Shown here piece after piece: positions 26,688-35,001 of a stretch of 64,000 bases of DNA (within the stretch, counting starts at the first letter, position 1; each line of letters opens with the position of its first letter). A program made the position numbers and the translations under genes. The DNA comes from Planctomycetota bacterium (GTDB taxonomy: Bacteria; Planctomycetota; Planctomycetia; Planctomycetales; Planctomycetaceae), in the NCBI GenBank assembly GCA_030836185.1, contig JAURQH010000042.1:51858-115857 (forward strand), written 5' to 3'. The notes under the pieces are model-generated. The model was given only the letters and a program-made list of their open reading frames with translations. It was not told the origin of the DNA and searched no databases.

Positions 26688-26712
26688 TACCAGAGTTCGC
26701 GTTCGTGGTTCG
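26688..26712 (-). repeat. 25-bp sequence repeated in inverted orientation near 55.0 kb
   Basis: The reverse complement of 26688-26712 matches 55038-55062 at 24 of 25 positions (core CGAACCACGAACGC). Similarity continues weakly for about 15 bp beyond, around TTGGCAAG. Both copies lie in gene-poor repeat islands. Confidence 0.55.
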
Positions 26713-26811
26713 TTTATATTTTGAGCCGCTTGCTTGCCAGCATTTTGCATCGATCAACGTAAATCCTGATTGAGATCTGAGATAGCGTAATCACTCACCG
26801 TTGAAAGTGGA

Positions 26812-26894
26812 GGGTGGCTGGCGGACGGAGCGTAGCGAAGCCCCCAGACAGATTCATGCTCTGTGGGTGACCTGACGGTCATCCACAGCCACCC
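26812..26894 (+). repeat. three-way-junction palindromic repeat, copy A
   Basis: It begins GGGTGGCTG and ends CAGCCACCC, which are perfect terminal inverted repeats. Inside are a first hairpin (CTGG...CCAG) and a second with GTGGGTGACC pairing to GGTCATCCAC. It is 83 bp long. Other copies lie at 54646, 55226, 55420 and 56722. Confidence 0.75.
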
Positions 26895-27003
26895 AAACAG
26901 TTTGCTCAAAATCAACTTACAACAACGCATGCAAAATCCTGGCGAGCAAGCAGGGGACGTTGATTCTGATTCAGCCTCCCCTGCCGAAGGAACGAAGCGT
27001 TTT

Positions 27004-27190
27004 TACTTGCGCCCTTGGCCTGACTCCTCGCTGATCCAACAGTCGCATCTACGAGGAAAAGAGATGGCGACTTGGACCATTAATGATGAAGTGACAATGG
27101 CGACGATGATTCGACGGGGAGCCGATCACCTGGTCACCGATTATCCCGCCTTGGCGAAGCAAGTCGTTGAGCAACAAGAGAGTTTTGAGT
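27004..27190 (+). pseudogene. remnant of a glycerophosphodiester phosphodiesterase (GDPD) C-terminus
   Basis: Within an otherwise unconvincing frame, the stretch LRPWPDSSLIQQSHLRGKE, then MATWTINDEVTMATMIRRG, then ADHLVTDYPALAKQVV matches the last two strands and helices of GDPD TIM barrels. There the pattern is (W)TVND...G(V/A)DxIxTDxP. The N-terminal two thirds, with the catalytic His/Glu residues, are absent from the upstream sequence, which instead contains a repeat element at 26812-26894. This is a truncated, non-functional relic, possibly broken by repeat insertion or deletion. Confidence 0.65.
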
Positions 27191-27280
27191 TCCATCTAAT
27201 CATTTTTGTTCGATCTGGCATTGTTACTGGGGCAAGATCCTCTCAATTGTCATGCCTTCAAAACGTCTGAATAAGCAATT

Positions 27281-28462
27281 TCAGAGTTCAAATTCTGGAG
27301 TGATCACTTCGTGAGGGAACTGTCCCCGCCACATCGCCAATGCGCGACCGGCATGAGTTAGAAATGTGTAATAGGATTTCACCTCTCCGGGAGAAAGCTC
27401 ATCAATCGTTTGGGTGAGCCATTGTGCCGCTGTGACAACAACTTCTCGGGGAGGTTGCAGTTCTTCGGGGGCCAAGGCCCACCATTCTAAAGTATGCCCG
27501 GTGACCAGGATTCGGTCCGCTTTGATTCCCAACGGCAACCCTTCCACATTCTGTGGTCCATCCCACTCATCGCCGGGCCATTCGGGATCCCAATGGCCGT
27601 CTTCCTGTTGCGTCTGAATGAGTCGCTCGGTGACATTTTGCAGGTGTGCAATGATTTGCGAACGCATTTCTGTGCTGAGAAGCGGTTGATTCTCGTCGAT
27701 TCTTAATAGCATCGTCAGAGAGTGTAGACGGTGATTGCCTCGACATACTCCCTCTACGAGCCGTTGTCGCATGATGCGTTCGGCCATTCGGTCAAATGTA
27801 ATCCACTCTCCCTCACGAGAATGCCAACCCCCTGTCGGTTGGAGATAATGAGCAAACGCCAGTATCGACCATTCATATTCAAATTGATTAATGCGGAAGT
27901 TCTTGAGCGATGCCTCGAGGATGGCTGCTACGGTGGTTTCACCGGTTTCCGTCACGACGGGATAATCAAGCGGGACTCCGATTTCAGACAGACCCGCGAT
28001 GGTGTGGTCAACATGACTCGATGATCCCGCTCCTTCCTGAACGCGAACTTTCACTCCATATTCCCCCGCATACATCAATGGCTTGAACTGGTCGGTGTAA
28101 CTCGTGCGGAACTTCCGGTTGTCGAGCATCAGTTCGAGCATTTCGAGTCCCGAGATGCAGTTCGGGTCCGAGAAACTCGCTGAAGGACTCCACATTCGCA
28201 GTGCGTGATCGATATGGTTGATCTTCTCTTGGGGAGATCGAAGTTGAGGACGCAATTTCCAAAGGACTTTGTCGAGGTCCGCGTCAGAGATTACATTGGC
28301 ATCATCGTACAAAGGTCGTACGATTGGTGGTTCATTCCGAAACTCGGGCCAGTCGTTTCGTTTCGCCAGTTCGGCCTTTAGCCCGACGAACGCCCAGACC
28401 GCCAAGGCGAGAATGAGAATCGAATGAATCAACAGTTTTGTTGTCTGGCGTTGATTATTCAT
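27281..28462 (-). CDS. membrane-anchored protein of unknown function, alpha-toroid-like motifs
   Basis: This is a 393-residue protein. I place the start at ATG 28462, which opens an N-terminal anchor (LLIHSILILALAVWAFVGL). The start overlaps the stop of the upstream membrane-protein gene by 8 nt, so translation is probably coupled. The rest is mostly helical. TQQEDGHWDPEWPGDEWD resembles the QDGGW-type turns of alpha/alpha-toroid proteins (terpene-cyclase and lyase-like folds), but no catalytic signature is visible. I do not recognise a family. The pair with the polytopic protein upstream suggests a joint envelope function. Confidence 0.75.
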   Translation of the reverse strand: MNNQRQTTKLLIHSILILALAVWAFVGLKAELAKRNDWPEFRNEPPIVRPLYDDANVISDADLDKVLWKLRPQLRSPQEKINHIDHALRMWSPSASFSDPNCISGLEMLELMLDNRKFRTSYTDQFKPLMYAGEYGVKVRVQEGAGSSSHVDHTIAGLSEIGVPLDYPVVTETGETTVAAILEASLKNFRINQFEYEWSILAFAHYLQPTGGWHSREGEWITFDRMAERIMRQRLVEGVCRGNHRLHSLTMLLRIDENQPLLSTEMRSQIIAHLQNVTERLIQTQQEDGHWDPEWPGDEWDGPQNVEGLPLGIKADRILVTGHTLEWWALAPEELQPPREVVVTAAQWLTQTIDELSPGEVKSYYTFLTHAGRALAMWRGQFPHEVITPEFEL

Positions 28463-30053
28463 CGGAGCTCTCCTGTGTCGGCTCTGATTTTTTGACAAGA
28501 GAACTAAGATGAAAGACAATGCCCTGTTCGTCTTCAAATGTTTCGGTCCAGTTCTCTGATTCACGAAGAGCTTTGACCAAATCCGCCTGATTCTCAACTG
28601 ACAAGACGGCTGTCGAGAATCGATATCTGTCAAACACAGTCTCCCAAGCGTCGCCGCGGGCCAATGCTTCGCGGTAGTCGATCATCACCAAGGGAGGTGT
28701 GCTCGGTAGGGAATGTTGCGAAACGAAGAGTCGGTGTTTCCCCGTCATCGAATAATTGAGCCAGTCGCCCCATTCCACGGAATGGAAGATTTGTCCCGGA
28801 GGGGGAGACTTTCGTAAATGTTTGGCAACTCCGAGTGGCAAACTCTGTGAAATGACCTGCTCTATGGGTCTCGGCTTGCCTCCAATCACGTGCCGACTGA
28901 CAGGTGAGAAGACAAACGCCAGCCAAATGATCAACAACGAGATCCAGGTGTAGCGAAAATCTGATGCGGTCAGTTCTTCGGCAGTTTTGAGAGGTTTTGA
29001 GCCGGCTTGTGAATCCCACTTTGGAATGACATCAGCCAACAACGGCTGGATCAAGACAATCGTAAGCGGTAGGTACCAAATCAGTAAGTCTTGAGTCACG
29101 CAAACTCCGACCGAGAGAATGAGCCATGTCGTCAAGAAGCCGGGATGAAATTTCGCGTTGCTGATTCGCGATAAACCAAAGACAAACAGCCATGAACTTC
29201 CCATGATGATCCCCAGCGAACTCGACATGACGAGCGGTTGCCAAAGAAGAATTAATGGACGTTGTACAATGACGGAGAGCATCGTGCCGTCCCAAAATCG
29301 ATTCATCAAATCAGGATTGATCAGAAAACCAAGAAAGCCCGCTTCAAGCAGAATTACCGAATGCCACCACGAATGATATGAGTGATCCTGTTTGCTCTTG
29401 TTAATACCAGCGATCACGGTCCCAATCAGTTGGCTTAGTAGAAGCAGCAGGCCGATACTGAATGAGGGATGTGAATTCACCCAAACCATCATGATAACAG
29501 CCACCGCGATTGGTTGACTCCAGGTTGATTTCTTCCAGGTATTGACCCAGATCAATAGGGACCAACAAAGAACTCCAATAACGGCAGGCTGAAGAATGCT
29601 TGCCATCACCCAGACGAGTGAACCAAAGACGAGAGTCGACATCATCGCAAGCATTGGCCTTTGGTGATCTGACTTTGCTGCCAAGAAAATTGCTCCACAC
29701 GAAACAATTAAGACCAGGCTGCAGAGATCGCTTAATGCGCGAATGCCTCCCCAAGACCTTACTTTCACGAACACGGCTTCAGTCAACAAACTTGGCTGAG
29801 TTTCAGGCATTCCAGCAGTCAGTGGAAAGGCCGATGCTTGGGTCACATCGGTTGCCAAAGACCAGATTGGAGAGACTGCAAGCGGGACGTAACTAATCGC
29901 AACGAAGAGCAGGCCAAAAAGAATCGCGCTCAGTAAATCTGTCATGCTCCAAACCCACTTTTCGGAAAGAAGGGGCTGCAGGACAGGTGTGGATTCTTCG
30001 TTTGGTGTGGGCGTCAAAGATCTGCCGGTGCTCGTGGGGAATCGAAAAAACAA
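28455..30053 (-). CDS. polytopic membrane protein, GT-C-like
   Basis: This protein of up to 532 residues has about 10-11 hydrophobic segments and a soluble C-terminal domain. The domain has VEWGDWLNYSMTGKHRLFVSQ, MIDYREAL, WETVFDRYRFSTAVL, then a W...F-x-D-E end. That is the order seen after the membrane part of GT-C-type lipid-sugar transferases (xxWGxxL, D-x-R, Y-x-V-x-x-xL, D-x-x-xxV). The acceptor loop Asp/Glu residues cannot be assigned. The frame begins with TTG at 30053, and an ATG at 29948 is an alternative. It overlaps the downstream gene by 8 nt. Function is inferred only from the domain layout. Confidence 0.72.
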   Translation of the reverse strand: MFFRFPTSTGRSLTPTPNEESTPVLQPLLSEKWVWSMTDLLSAILFGLLFVAISYVPLAVSPIWSLATDVTQASAFPLTAGMPETQPSLLTEAVFVKVRSWGGIRALSDLCSLVLIVSCGAIFLAAKSDHQRPMLAMMSTLVFGSLVWVMASILQPAVIGVLCWSLLIWVNTWKKSTWSQPIAVAVIMMVWVNSHPSFSIGLLLLLSQLIGTVIAGINKSKQDHSYHSWWHSVILLEAGFLGFLINPDLMNRFWDGTMLSVIVQRPLILLWQPLVMSSSLGIIMGSSWLFVFGLSRISNAKFHPGFLTTWLILSVGVCVTQDLLIWYLPLTIVLIQPLLADVIPKWDSQAGSKPLKTAEELTASDFRYTWISLLIIWLAFVFSPVSRHVIGGKPRPIEQVISQSLPLGVAKHLRKSPPPGQIFHSVEWGDWLNYSMTGKHRLFVSQHSLPSTPPLVMIDYREALARGDAWETVFDRYRFSTAVLSVENQADLVKALRESENWTETFEDEQGIVFHLSSLVKKSEPTQESSDE

Positions 30054-30197
30054 ATGGTGCCACCATAATTGAGTCGTGGGTCACACCTCAACAGGCAAAA
30101 ACGATTCCAATGTCGTTTCGCAATTTTGAATACTCACCTGATAGTGAACTGAATCCACCGGAGAGAAAATTGCGATAACGCTAGCGATAAAAAACAC

Positions 30198-30764
30198 TTA
30201 CTTACTAATCAGTGATTCCAGATCGGGAAGTGATCGTCCCAAAGACTTCGGACGAAGTTCCAGTTCGTTGGGGACAGAAGCGTCGTAATCGGCTTCAAAA
30301 TGTCGATACATCATGTCGAAAGATGTTGCTGCGTAAGGAGTTTCATTTGTTTCACCCAGACGCGGTCCCAAGACACGTTCGGTCGCGATTTGCTTATAAT
30401 TGTAGGGACGGAAGTAGTAATCTCCCGTTGATGCCGGATGGTAGGGGAGATGTAGCATCATTTGATTGCAATATGGTCCTGGGCATTTGTAGGCCCCGAT
30501 TTTTTGTCGAAATCGTCCTGTCTCGCAATCTTCGCATTCACATTCTCTGCATGAATCACAAGAGTCGCAAGTCGAGTACTCACAACCAGTTGCCGTGCAA
30601 TCTGCGACAGCTTCCGGGCAGCATGTAATTTGTTCGTAAAGCGTTTCCGATGTTGCCGTTAGGCTGACAGAATGATCTTCGACAGGAAGCGGAACTGGCT
30701 CACCTGCAGAAAGGATTCCCGCAAAAACGGTCATTGTCAGGGCTAATGTGGTAGTGGACCGCAT
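30198..30764 (-). CDS. secreted cysteine-rich protein of unknown function
   Basis: This 188-residue protein has a signal peptide (TTLALTMTVFAGILSAG). It contains a cluster of cysteines in residues about 47-100 (TCCPE, CEYSTCDSCDSCRECECEDC, CPGPYC), 12 in total. These probably form disulfides or bind metal outside the cytoplasm. The second half is Tyr/Pro-rich without cysteines (LHLPYHPASTGDYYFRPYN). No family is recognised. It is divergent from the pseudo-sulfatase gene, with a 333-bp gap. Confidence 0.72.
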   Translation of the reverse strand: MRSTTTLALTMTVFAGILSAGEPVPLPVEDHSVSLTATSETLYEQITCCPEAVADCTATGCEYSTCDSCDSCRECECEDCETGRFRQKIGAYKCPGPYCNQMMLHLPYHPASTGDYYFRPYNYKQIATERVLGPRLGETNETPYAATSFDMMYRHFEADYDASVPNELELRPKSLGRSLPDLESLISK

Positions 30765-31097
30765 GGGAGCCTCAAACTTTCTTGCATGTTAACAATCGGA
30801 ACGAAAATATGTCTCAATATCATCATCGGATCAGTGTACTTCAATCATCAGCATTAACCTCACATGCCGTACAGCTTCAATAATCGTTAAATATTACCAC
30901 GCGATCCGGCAATTCATCGTGATTCAGTCTGTTTCAGCTACGATTGATGGACCAATCACGATTAAAACAGATCATTGAGACCGAGTGGAACGTGAGATGC
31001 TGAACTCATCGGGCAGTGCAGCCCTGTTTTACATCGGAGCATGCCGCACCCAGACTGAATCTAAACGCAAACTTCAGACACGAATTGGCACCGGATC
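30765..31097. other. 333-bp divergent intergenic region
   Basis: No gene is supported. This is the promoter region for the Cys-rich protein (minus) and the sulfatase-like protein (plus). I see no clear promoter or operator beyond a short GATTG...CAATC inverted repeat around 30945. Confidence 0.35.
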
Positions 31098-32516
31098 ATG
31101 GTTTTCACTGACAAATATCGCCACATCTCATACTTCACATTTATTTTGGTGTTGTTCGCCGTCCCTCAAATGGTGCATGCTCAAGAGTCTGACGATGATC
31201 GGCTACAAAACCCCTTAACACGGGCTTACGAAGACCTTCTCAACAATAGCGATTTGGATGACGACGAAGCGGTCGATGATCTCCGCAAAATGATTTACGA
31301 CGCTGACAAACTGCTTTCCAAAATTAAAGCGGAAAATCGGGAAGCTCTTCGTAACGTCAATCGCCAAACTCCTCTTTCCTCACTCCCCAATATTCTCGTC
31401 ATTTTAGCGGACGATTTGTCTCCCGAACAACTTGGATGTTATGGCGCGGAAACCTCGGCTACTCCGGTTTTAGATCAGTTGGCTAATCGCAGTGTGGTGT
31501 TCGAAAACTTTCACGCAGGTTCACCCATTGACGATGATGCCTTTTGGACCTTATGGACGGGACGGACTTCCAATCACATTGTTGCGAGAGACGATCAAGA
31601 CATGCGTCCGCTGCTGAATACACACCGGTCAACCTTGCTGTCCAATTTATGGTATGCGGGTTACTCGACAGGATTCTTCGGTGGTTGGCCTTTGGCAGGT
31701 CCAGCGGTCCCTTGGAAAGCAGAGACGGACATCTTTATCGGTTGGAATGACCCAAAAATGATGTCGGAAGTCTCACCCACGAAAATCATGCTCAATGGTG
31801 TCGAGCAAAATCTCAAGAAAGACTCCAAATCGTCTTTTGCATGGACAATGACAACCATGCAAGCACTTGCAGCATTAGAGCGAGAGCAAAGTGGTCGACC
31901 GTTTGCTTACGTTCTTCGTTATCATGCACTCGACATTCCCGACTCGGTGGTCAAAGGAGAAACTCTCGCTGAACGTACGGCGGCTGCATTTGATCGCGAA
32001 CTGGGGCGAGTGATTGATCGATTAAAGACGAAGCCTTACGCGAACAACACTCTCATCTGGGTGATCGGCGAGACGGCAGATGCTGGGATCCTACATGATG
32101 CCAACTCCAAGCAAGTTGGAAATTCACTTCAATCATCGGCTTTGCGTGTCCCCTCGATTCTGTTTTATCCTCGGCGTTCATCGGCCGTGTCGGGCTCACG
32201 ATTGTCGGCTGGCTTTGATATCAACTCCACTCTGGCAACCGTCACTCGTGATCGACGTTTTGTGCGTTCTCCGAATGGTCAATCGTTGTTAACGGCACGG
32301 GTTAATTCCTCACGCGAACGGTTACTTTATTGGTCAGTCCCTGTGGGGGAATCGAGTTACCAAGTGGCCCGCTATGGAAAATGGAAGGCCGTTGTTCTTC
32401 CTAAAGCGACTTCAATCCTGCTCTACGATCTGGAAAACGATCCTGAACAGAAAGAGAATGTAGCCGACCAACACCCCGATATTATCAGGCAAGTCACACG
32501 TTCTGCCGCTGAATGA
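31098..32516 (+). CDS. sulfatase-fold protein lacking catalytic residues (pseudo-sulfatase)
   Basis: This 472-residue exported protein has a signal peptide (YFTFILVLFAVPQMVHAQ) and then a charged helical segment of about 60 residues. The alkaline phosphatase/sulfatase fold begins at SLPNILVILADDLSPEQLGCYG, and the DD metal pair is kept. The formylglycine site is lost: GSPIDDDAFWTLWTGR stands where sulfatases have the C-x-P-x-R motif. The later K/H motif reads FFGGWPLAGP instead of GKWHLG. The DNGG motif reads GETADAG. The C-terminal YDLENDPEQKENV is normal. It is intact as a reading frame, so a structural or binding role is likely. Confidence 0.8.
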   Translation: MVFTDKYRHISYFTFILVLFAVPQMVHAQESDDDRLQNPLTRAYEDLLNNSDLDDDEAVDDLRKMIYDADKLLSKIKAENREALRNVNRQTPLSSLPNILVILADDLSPEQLGCYGAETSATPVLDQLANRSVVFENFHAGSPIDDDAFWTLWTGRTSNHIVARDDQDMRPLLNTHRSTLLSNLWYAGYSTGFFGGWPLAGPAVPWKAETDIFIGWNDPKMMSEVSPTKIMLNGVEQNLKKDSKSSFAWTMTTMQALAALEREQSGRPFAYVLRYHALDIPDSVVKGETLAERTAAAFDRELGRVIDRLKTKPYANNTLIWVIGETADAGILHDANSKQVGNSLQSSALRVPSILFYPRRSSAVSGSRLSAGFDINSTLATVTRDRRFVRSPNGQSLLTARVNSSRERLLYWSVPVGESSYQVARYGKWKAVVLPKATSILLYDLENDPEQKENVADQHPDIIRQVTRSAAE

Positions 32517-32567
32517 CCGTTGCAAAAATTCAACTTGGGCAATCGGGTGCCGTTTGACGAATTGAGT

Positions 32568-32576
32568 TGTTATAAT
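32568..32576 (+). promoter_or_regulatory. extended -10 promoter of the fur-like gene
   Basis: TG-T-TATAAT is a perfect extended -10 (TG at 32568-32569, TATAAT at 32571-32576). TTGACG at 32554 lies too close to be its -35. Transcription would begin near 32583, after the in-frame GTG at 32579, which supports the ATG at 32618 as the real start. Confidence 0.6.
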
Positions 32577-32617
32577 CGGTGAGTGATTTTTTGATCCCTC
32601 ATTTGACGTACCCAAAA

Positions 32618-33067
32618 ATGAATTCTTCACCATCTCCATCTCGTGATGTGGAACGATTGAAAGCCCGTATTCGCGATGCAGGTTTACGATGTACGGCCGC
32701 ACGTTTAGCCGTTTTGCTGGTTTTATCAAATGCCAAATCGCCGCTCACACATGCGGAAGTGGCCGCTCTATTAATCGACCGGGGAATCGATAAAGCGACT
32801 GTCTTCCGTAATTTGGTGGATCTGGTTGACGCGGAAATTCTCTCCCGGACGGAACTGGGCGATCATGTCTGGCGGTTTGAGGTTCGACTTGAGGGCTCCA
32901 ACGAGAACGAACAGCACCCTCATTTTGTTTGTCTGGATTGTGGTGCTGTCAGTTGTTTGTCGGACTTGGATTTTGATGCTCCCAGCCGACTGGCGACATC
33001 ACGAGTCGGCAACATCAAAGAGATTCTGATCAAAGGTGTCTGCGTGGAATGCCAACCTGCATCGTGA
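32618..33067 (+). CDS. Fur family transcriptional regulator
   Basis: This is a 149-residue Fur-type metalloregulator. The winged helix spans about residues 10-90 (LRCTAARLAVLLVLSNAKSP, DKATVFRNLVDLVDAEIL). The dimerisation domain shows HPHFVCLDCGAVSCL and ends in GVCVECQ. The two CxxC pairs form the structural Zn site, and the HxH contributes to the regulatory site. Subtype (Fur, Zur or PerR) cannot be decided from these motifs. It precedes DUF3179 by about 35 nt. Start choice: ATG 32618, favoured by the extended -10 at 32568. Confidence 0.88.
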   Translation: MNSSPSPSRDVERLKARIRDAGLRCTAARLAVLLVLSNAKSPLTHAEVAALLIDRGIDKATVFRNLVDLVDAEILSRTELGDHVWRFEVRLEGSNENEQHPHFVCLDCGAVSCLSDLDFDAPSRLATSRVGNIKEILIKGVCVECQPAS

Positions 33068-33101
33068 GTTGAGACATTTTCACCCACTCTCGAAAGTGAT
33101 C

Positions 33102-34187
33102 ATGAAATATTCTTCCGAACTCCCCAGTGATGATTCGATCTCAGCCGACAGATATATCCGTCGGTATCACATTGTCGCCACATTGGTTTGTGTTGTGGGA
33201 ATGGGGCTTGCCGTCTTTTCGATGATGCGAGTTGACTCAACAATATCTCCTACAGACTCAGAAACCAACAGTCTGTCATCAGCATCGGGACGAATTCCCG
33301 CAGTGGAAGCCTTTGAGTTGTCAGACAGTCTCTTGCCGCGCGAGCGAATTATCATTAATCCATTCAAAGATTCCATTCCTACTTTGACAGAACCAAAGTA
33401 CGTTTCAGCCGACGCCGCAAGGTTTCTGGAGGATCAGGACGAAATTATCGGCTATGTCGAAAATGGGAAATCGCGTGCCTATCCGCTGAAGATTATGGCA
33501 TGGCATGAAGCCGTCAATGACCAAATGGCCGGAATTCCTTACGCCATCACTTATTGCCCATTGTGCAAATCTGTCATGGCCTTTGATCGTTCAACAGACT
33601 TCGGACGCATTCAGTTGGGAGTCTCCGGCTTTCTCTACAGTAGTAATGTCCTGTTTTACGACAAAACTGATAACAGCAGTCCAGGCCTTTTCTCACAACT
33701 GGGTGAGCAGGGCATCACTCAGCGTTTAAAGAATGTCTCGTTGAAAACTTTGCCAGTCGAACTGACGACCTGGAAGGATTGGCAGGCTCGCTTTCCTCAG
33801 ACCGAAGTCTTGAGTCTGGAAACGGGATTTGAGCGAGATTATCTCTCCCCCGCGTATCAAGACTATTTTTCCAACGACAAATTAATGTTTCCTGTCTACG
33901 AGTCTGATCCGCAATATCCCAATAAATCAATGGTTCTGGGAATCAGCGTGAATGGCAAGACTCGAGCATATCCGTACCAGGAGTTCGCCAATGTCTGGAA
34001 GCCGGCGACGTTAAAAGAAACATTTCAGGGAAAAAAATTCACTCTGCACTGGAATCCCGAAGCCCAATCACTCCGAGTTGAGTCTGCCGAGGAAGGTGTC
34101 AATTGGGCTTACTCTTTCTGGTTTGCCTGGTACGCCTTTCATCCAGAGACGGAAGTCTATTCGACAGATTCTCCAACCGCTGATTGA
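33102..34187 (+). CDS. DUF3179 membrane-anchored protein
   Basis: This 361-residue protein begins at ATG 33102, with a transmembrane anchor at residues about 23-45 (YHIVATLVCVVGMGLAVFSMM). The rest is the DUF3179 domain with the diagnostic YCPLCKSVMAFDR, preceded by AYPLKIMAWHEAVND and followed by GVSGFLYSSNVLFYDK. The CPLC pair may bind metal or form a disulfide. The function is unknown. It starts 35 nt after the Fur gene on the same strand and may share its transcript. Confidence 0.88.
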   Translation: MKYSSELPSDDSISADRYIRRYHIVATLVCVVGMGLAVFSMMRVDSTISPTDSETNSLSSASGRIPAVEAFELSDSLLPRERIIINPFKDSIPTLTEPKYVSADAARFLEDQDEIIGYVENGKSRAYPLKIMAWHEAVNDQMAGIPYAITYCPLCKSVMAFDRSTDFGRIQLGVSGFLYSSNVLFYDKTDNSSPGLFSQLGEQGITQRLKNVSLKTLPVELTTWKDWQARFPQTEVLSLETGFERDYLSPAYQDYFSNDKLMFPVYESDPQYPNKSMVLGISVNGKTRAYPYQEFANVWKPATLKETFQGKKFTLHWNPEAQSLRVESAEEGVNWAYSFWFAWYAFHPETEVYSTDSPTAD

Positions 34188-34258
34188 CTTCGCCTTCGAT
34201 GCCTTCCTATTGTGGTATGAACATCAATGACACCACATATTATGGGTAAGGCACGATT

Positions 34259-34957
34259 ATGATGCGTTCTTCTCTCTTGGAGACTCTTTTGTTTCTGGTG
34301 GCACTTTGCGGTGGTTCACACAGCGATGCCCAGGAAAAACCACGTGTACTCATCTTGGGTGATTCAATCTCCATTGGTTATACCCCCTATGTTCAAGAGA
34401 TGATGAAAGGGGAGGCTGTTGTTGTTCGTCCGACTGGAAAGCCCAATCCCAAAACTCAAAAAACCCGTGCAGAGAACTGTGCCGGAACGAACAATGGTGT
34501 CAAGAATATTGATCGCTGGTTGAAAATCGATGGTGGGAATTGGGACGTGATCCATTTCAACTTTGGCCTGCACGACCTTAAGCGTGTTAAGGCCGATACG
34601 GGACAGAACTCGAACGACCCCAAAGATCCTCAACAGGCTGACTTGGCAACTTACGAAAAACAATTGCGGGAAATTACGAAGAAATTGCACGCGACCGGAG
34701 CCAAACTAATCTTTGCCACCACAACGCCTTATCCGGGTGGAGTCAAACCACATCGAGATCCTGAAGATGCCGCGAGATATAATGAGGTGGCTCAAAAAAT
34801 TGTGGCCGAATATGACGGTACGATCAACGACTTATATTCGTTTGCCTTACCTCGACTGAAAAAGATTCAACGACCCGTGAATGTTCATTTCTCACCCGAG
34901 GGCTCGCAACAACTGGCCTCAGAAGTGGTCAAACATCTTCGTGCTGTCTTGAAATAG
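34259..34957 (+). CDS. SGNH/GDSL-type hydrolase, exported
   Basis: This 232-residue protein has a signal peptide (SSLLETLLFLVALCGGSHS). The SGNH blocks are seen: block I RVLILGDSISIGYTP with the nucleophile Ser, a block III-like NFGLHDLK, and block V VHFSPEGSQQLA with the catalytic His. This predicts an esterase or acetylhydrolase acting on sugar or glycan esters outside the cytoplasm. It lies upstream of an esterase-SMP30 fusion gene, 44 nt away, which fits a carbohydrate-processing pair. Tandem ATGs at 34259 and 34262 leave the start uncertain by one codon. Confidence 0.85.
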   Translation: MMRSSLLETLLFLVALCGGSHSDAQEKPRVLILGDSISIGYTPYVQEMMKGEAVVVRPTGKPNPKTQKTRAENCAGTNNGVKNIDRWLKIDGGNWDVIHFNFGLHDLKRVKADTGQNSNDPKDPQQADLATYEKQLREITKKLHATGAKLIFATTTPYPGGVKPHRDPEDAARYNEVAQKIVAEYDGTINDLYSFALPRLKKIQRPVNVHFSPEGSQQLASEVVKHLRAVLK

Positions 34958-35001
34958 TCGCTGCCTTTCACTTGCTCATCTCCTCGCACAAGGACACTTT
35001 C

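Larger units (their letters stand above)
25986..27280. other. 1.3-kb gene graveyard with repeats
   Basis: No intact gene of normal size is seen between the PQQ-like gene and the convergent gene that stops at 27281. The stretch holds a possible small membrane protein (26010), a coding fragment (26203), a short palindrome TCCGCAAAGCGGA near 26643, a sequence shared in inverted orientation with 55.0 kb (26688), one copy of the three-way-junction repeat (26812) and the GDPD remnant (about 27004). Confidence 0.6.

Noticed and set aside
32554..32576. TTGACG and TATAAT as a normal promoter of the fur-like gene
   Set aside because: They are only 11 bp apart. The -10 works only as an extended TG-n-TATAAT element.
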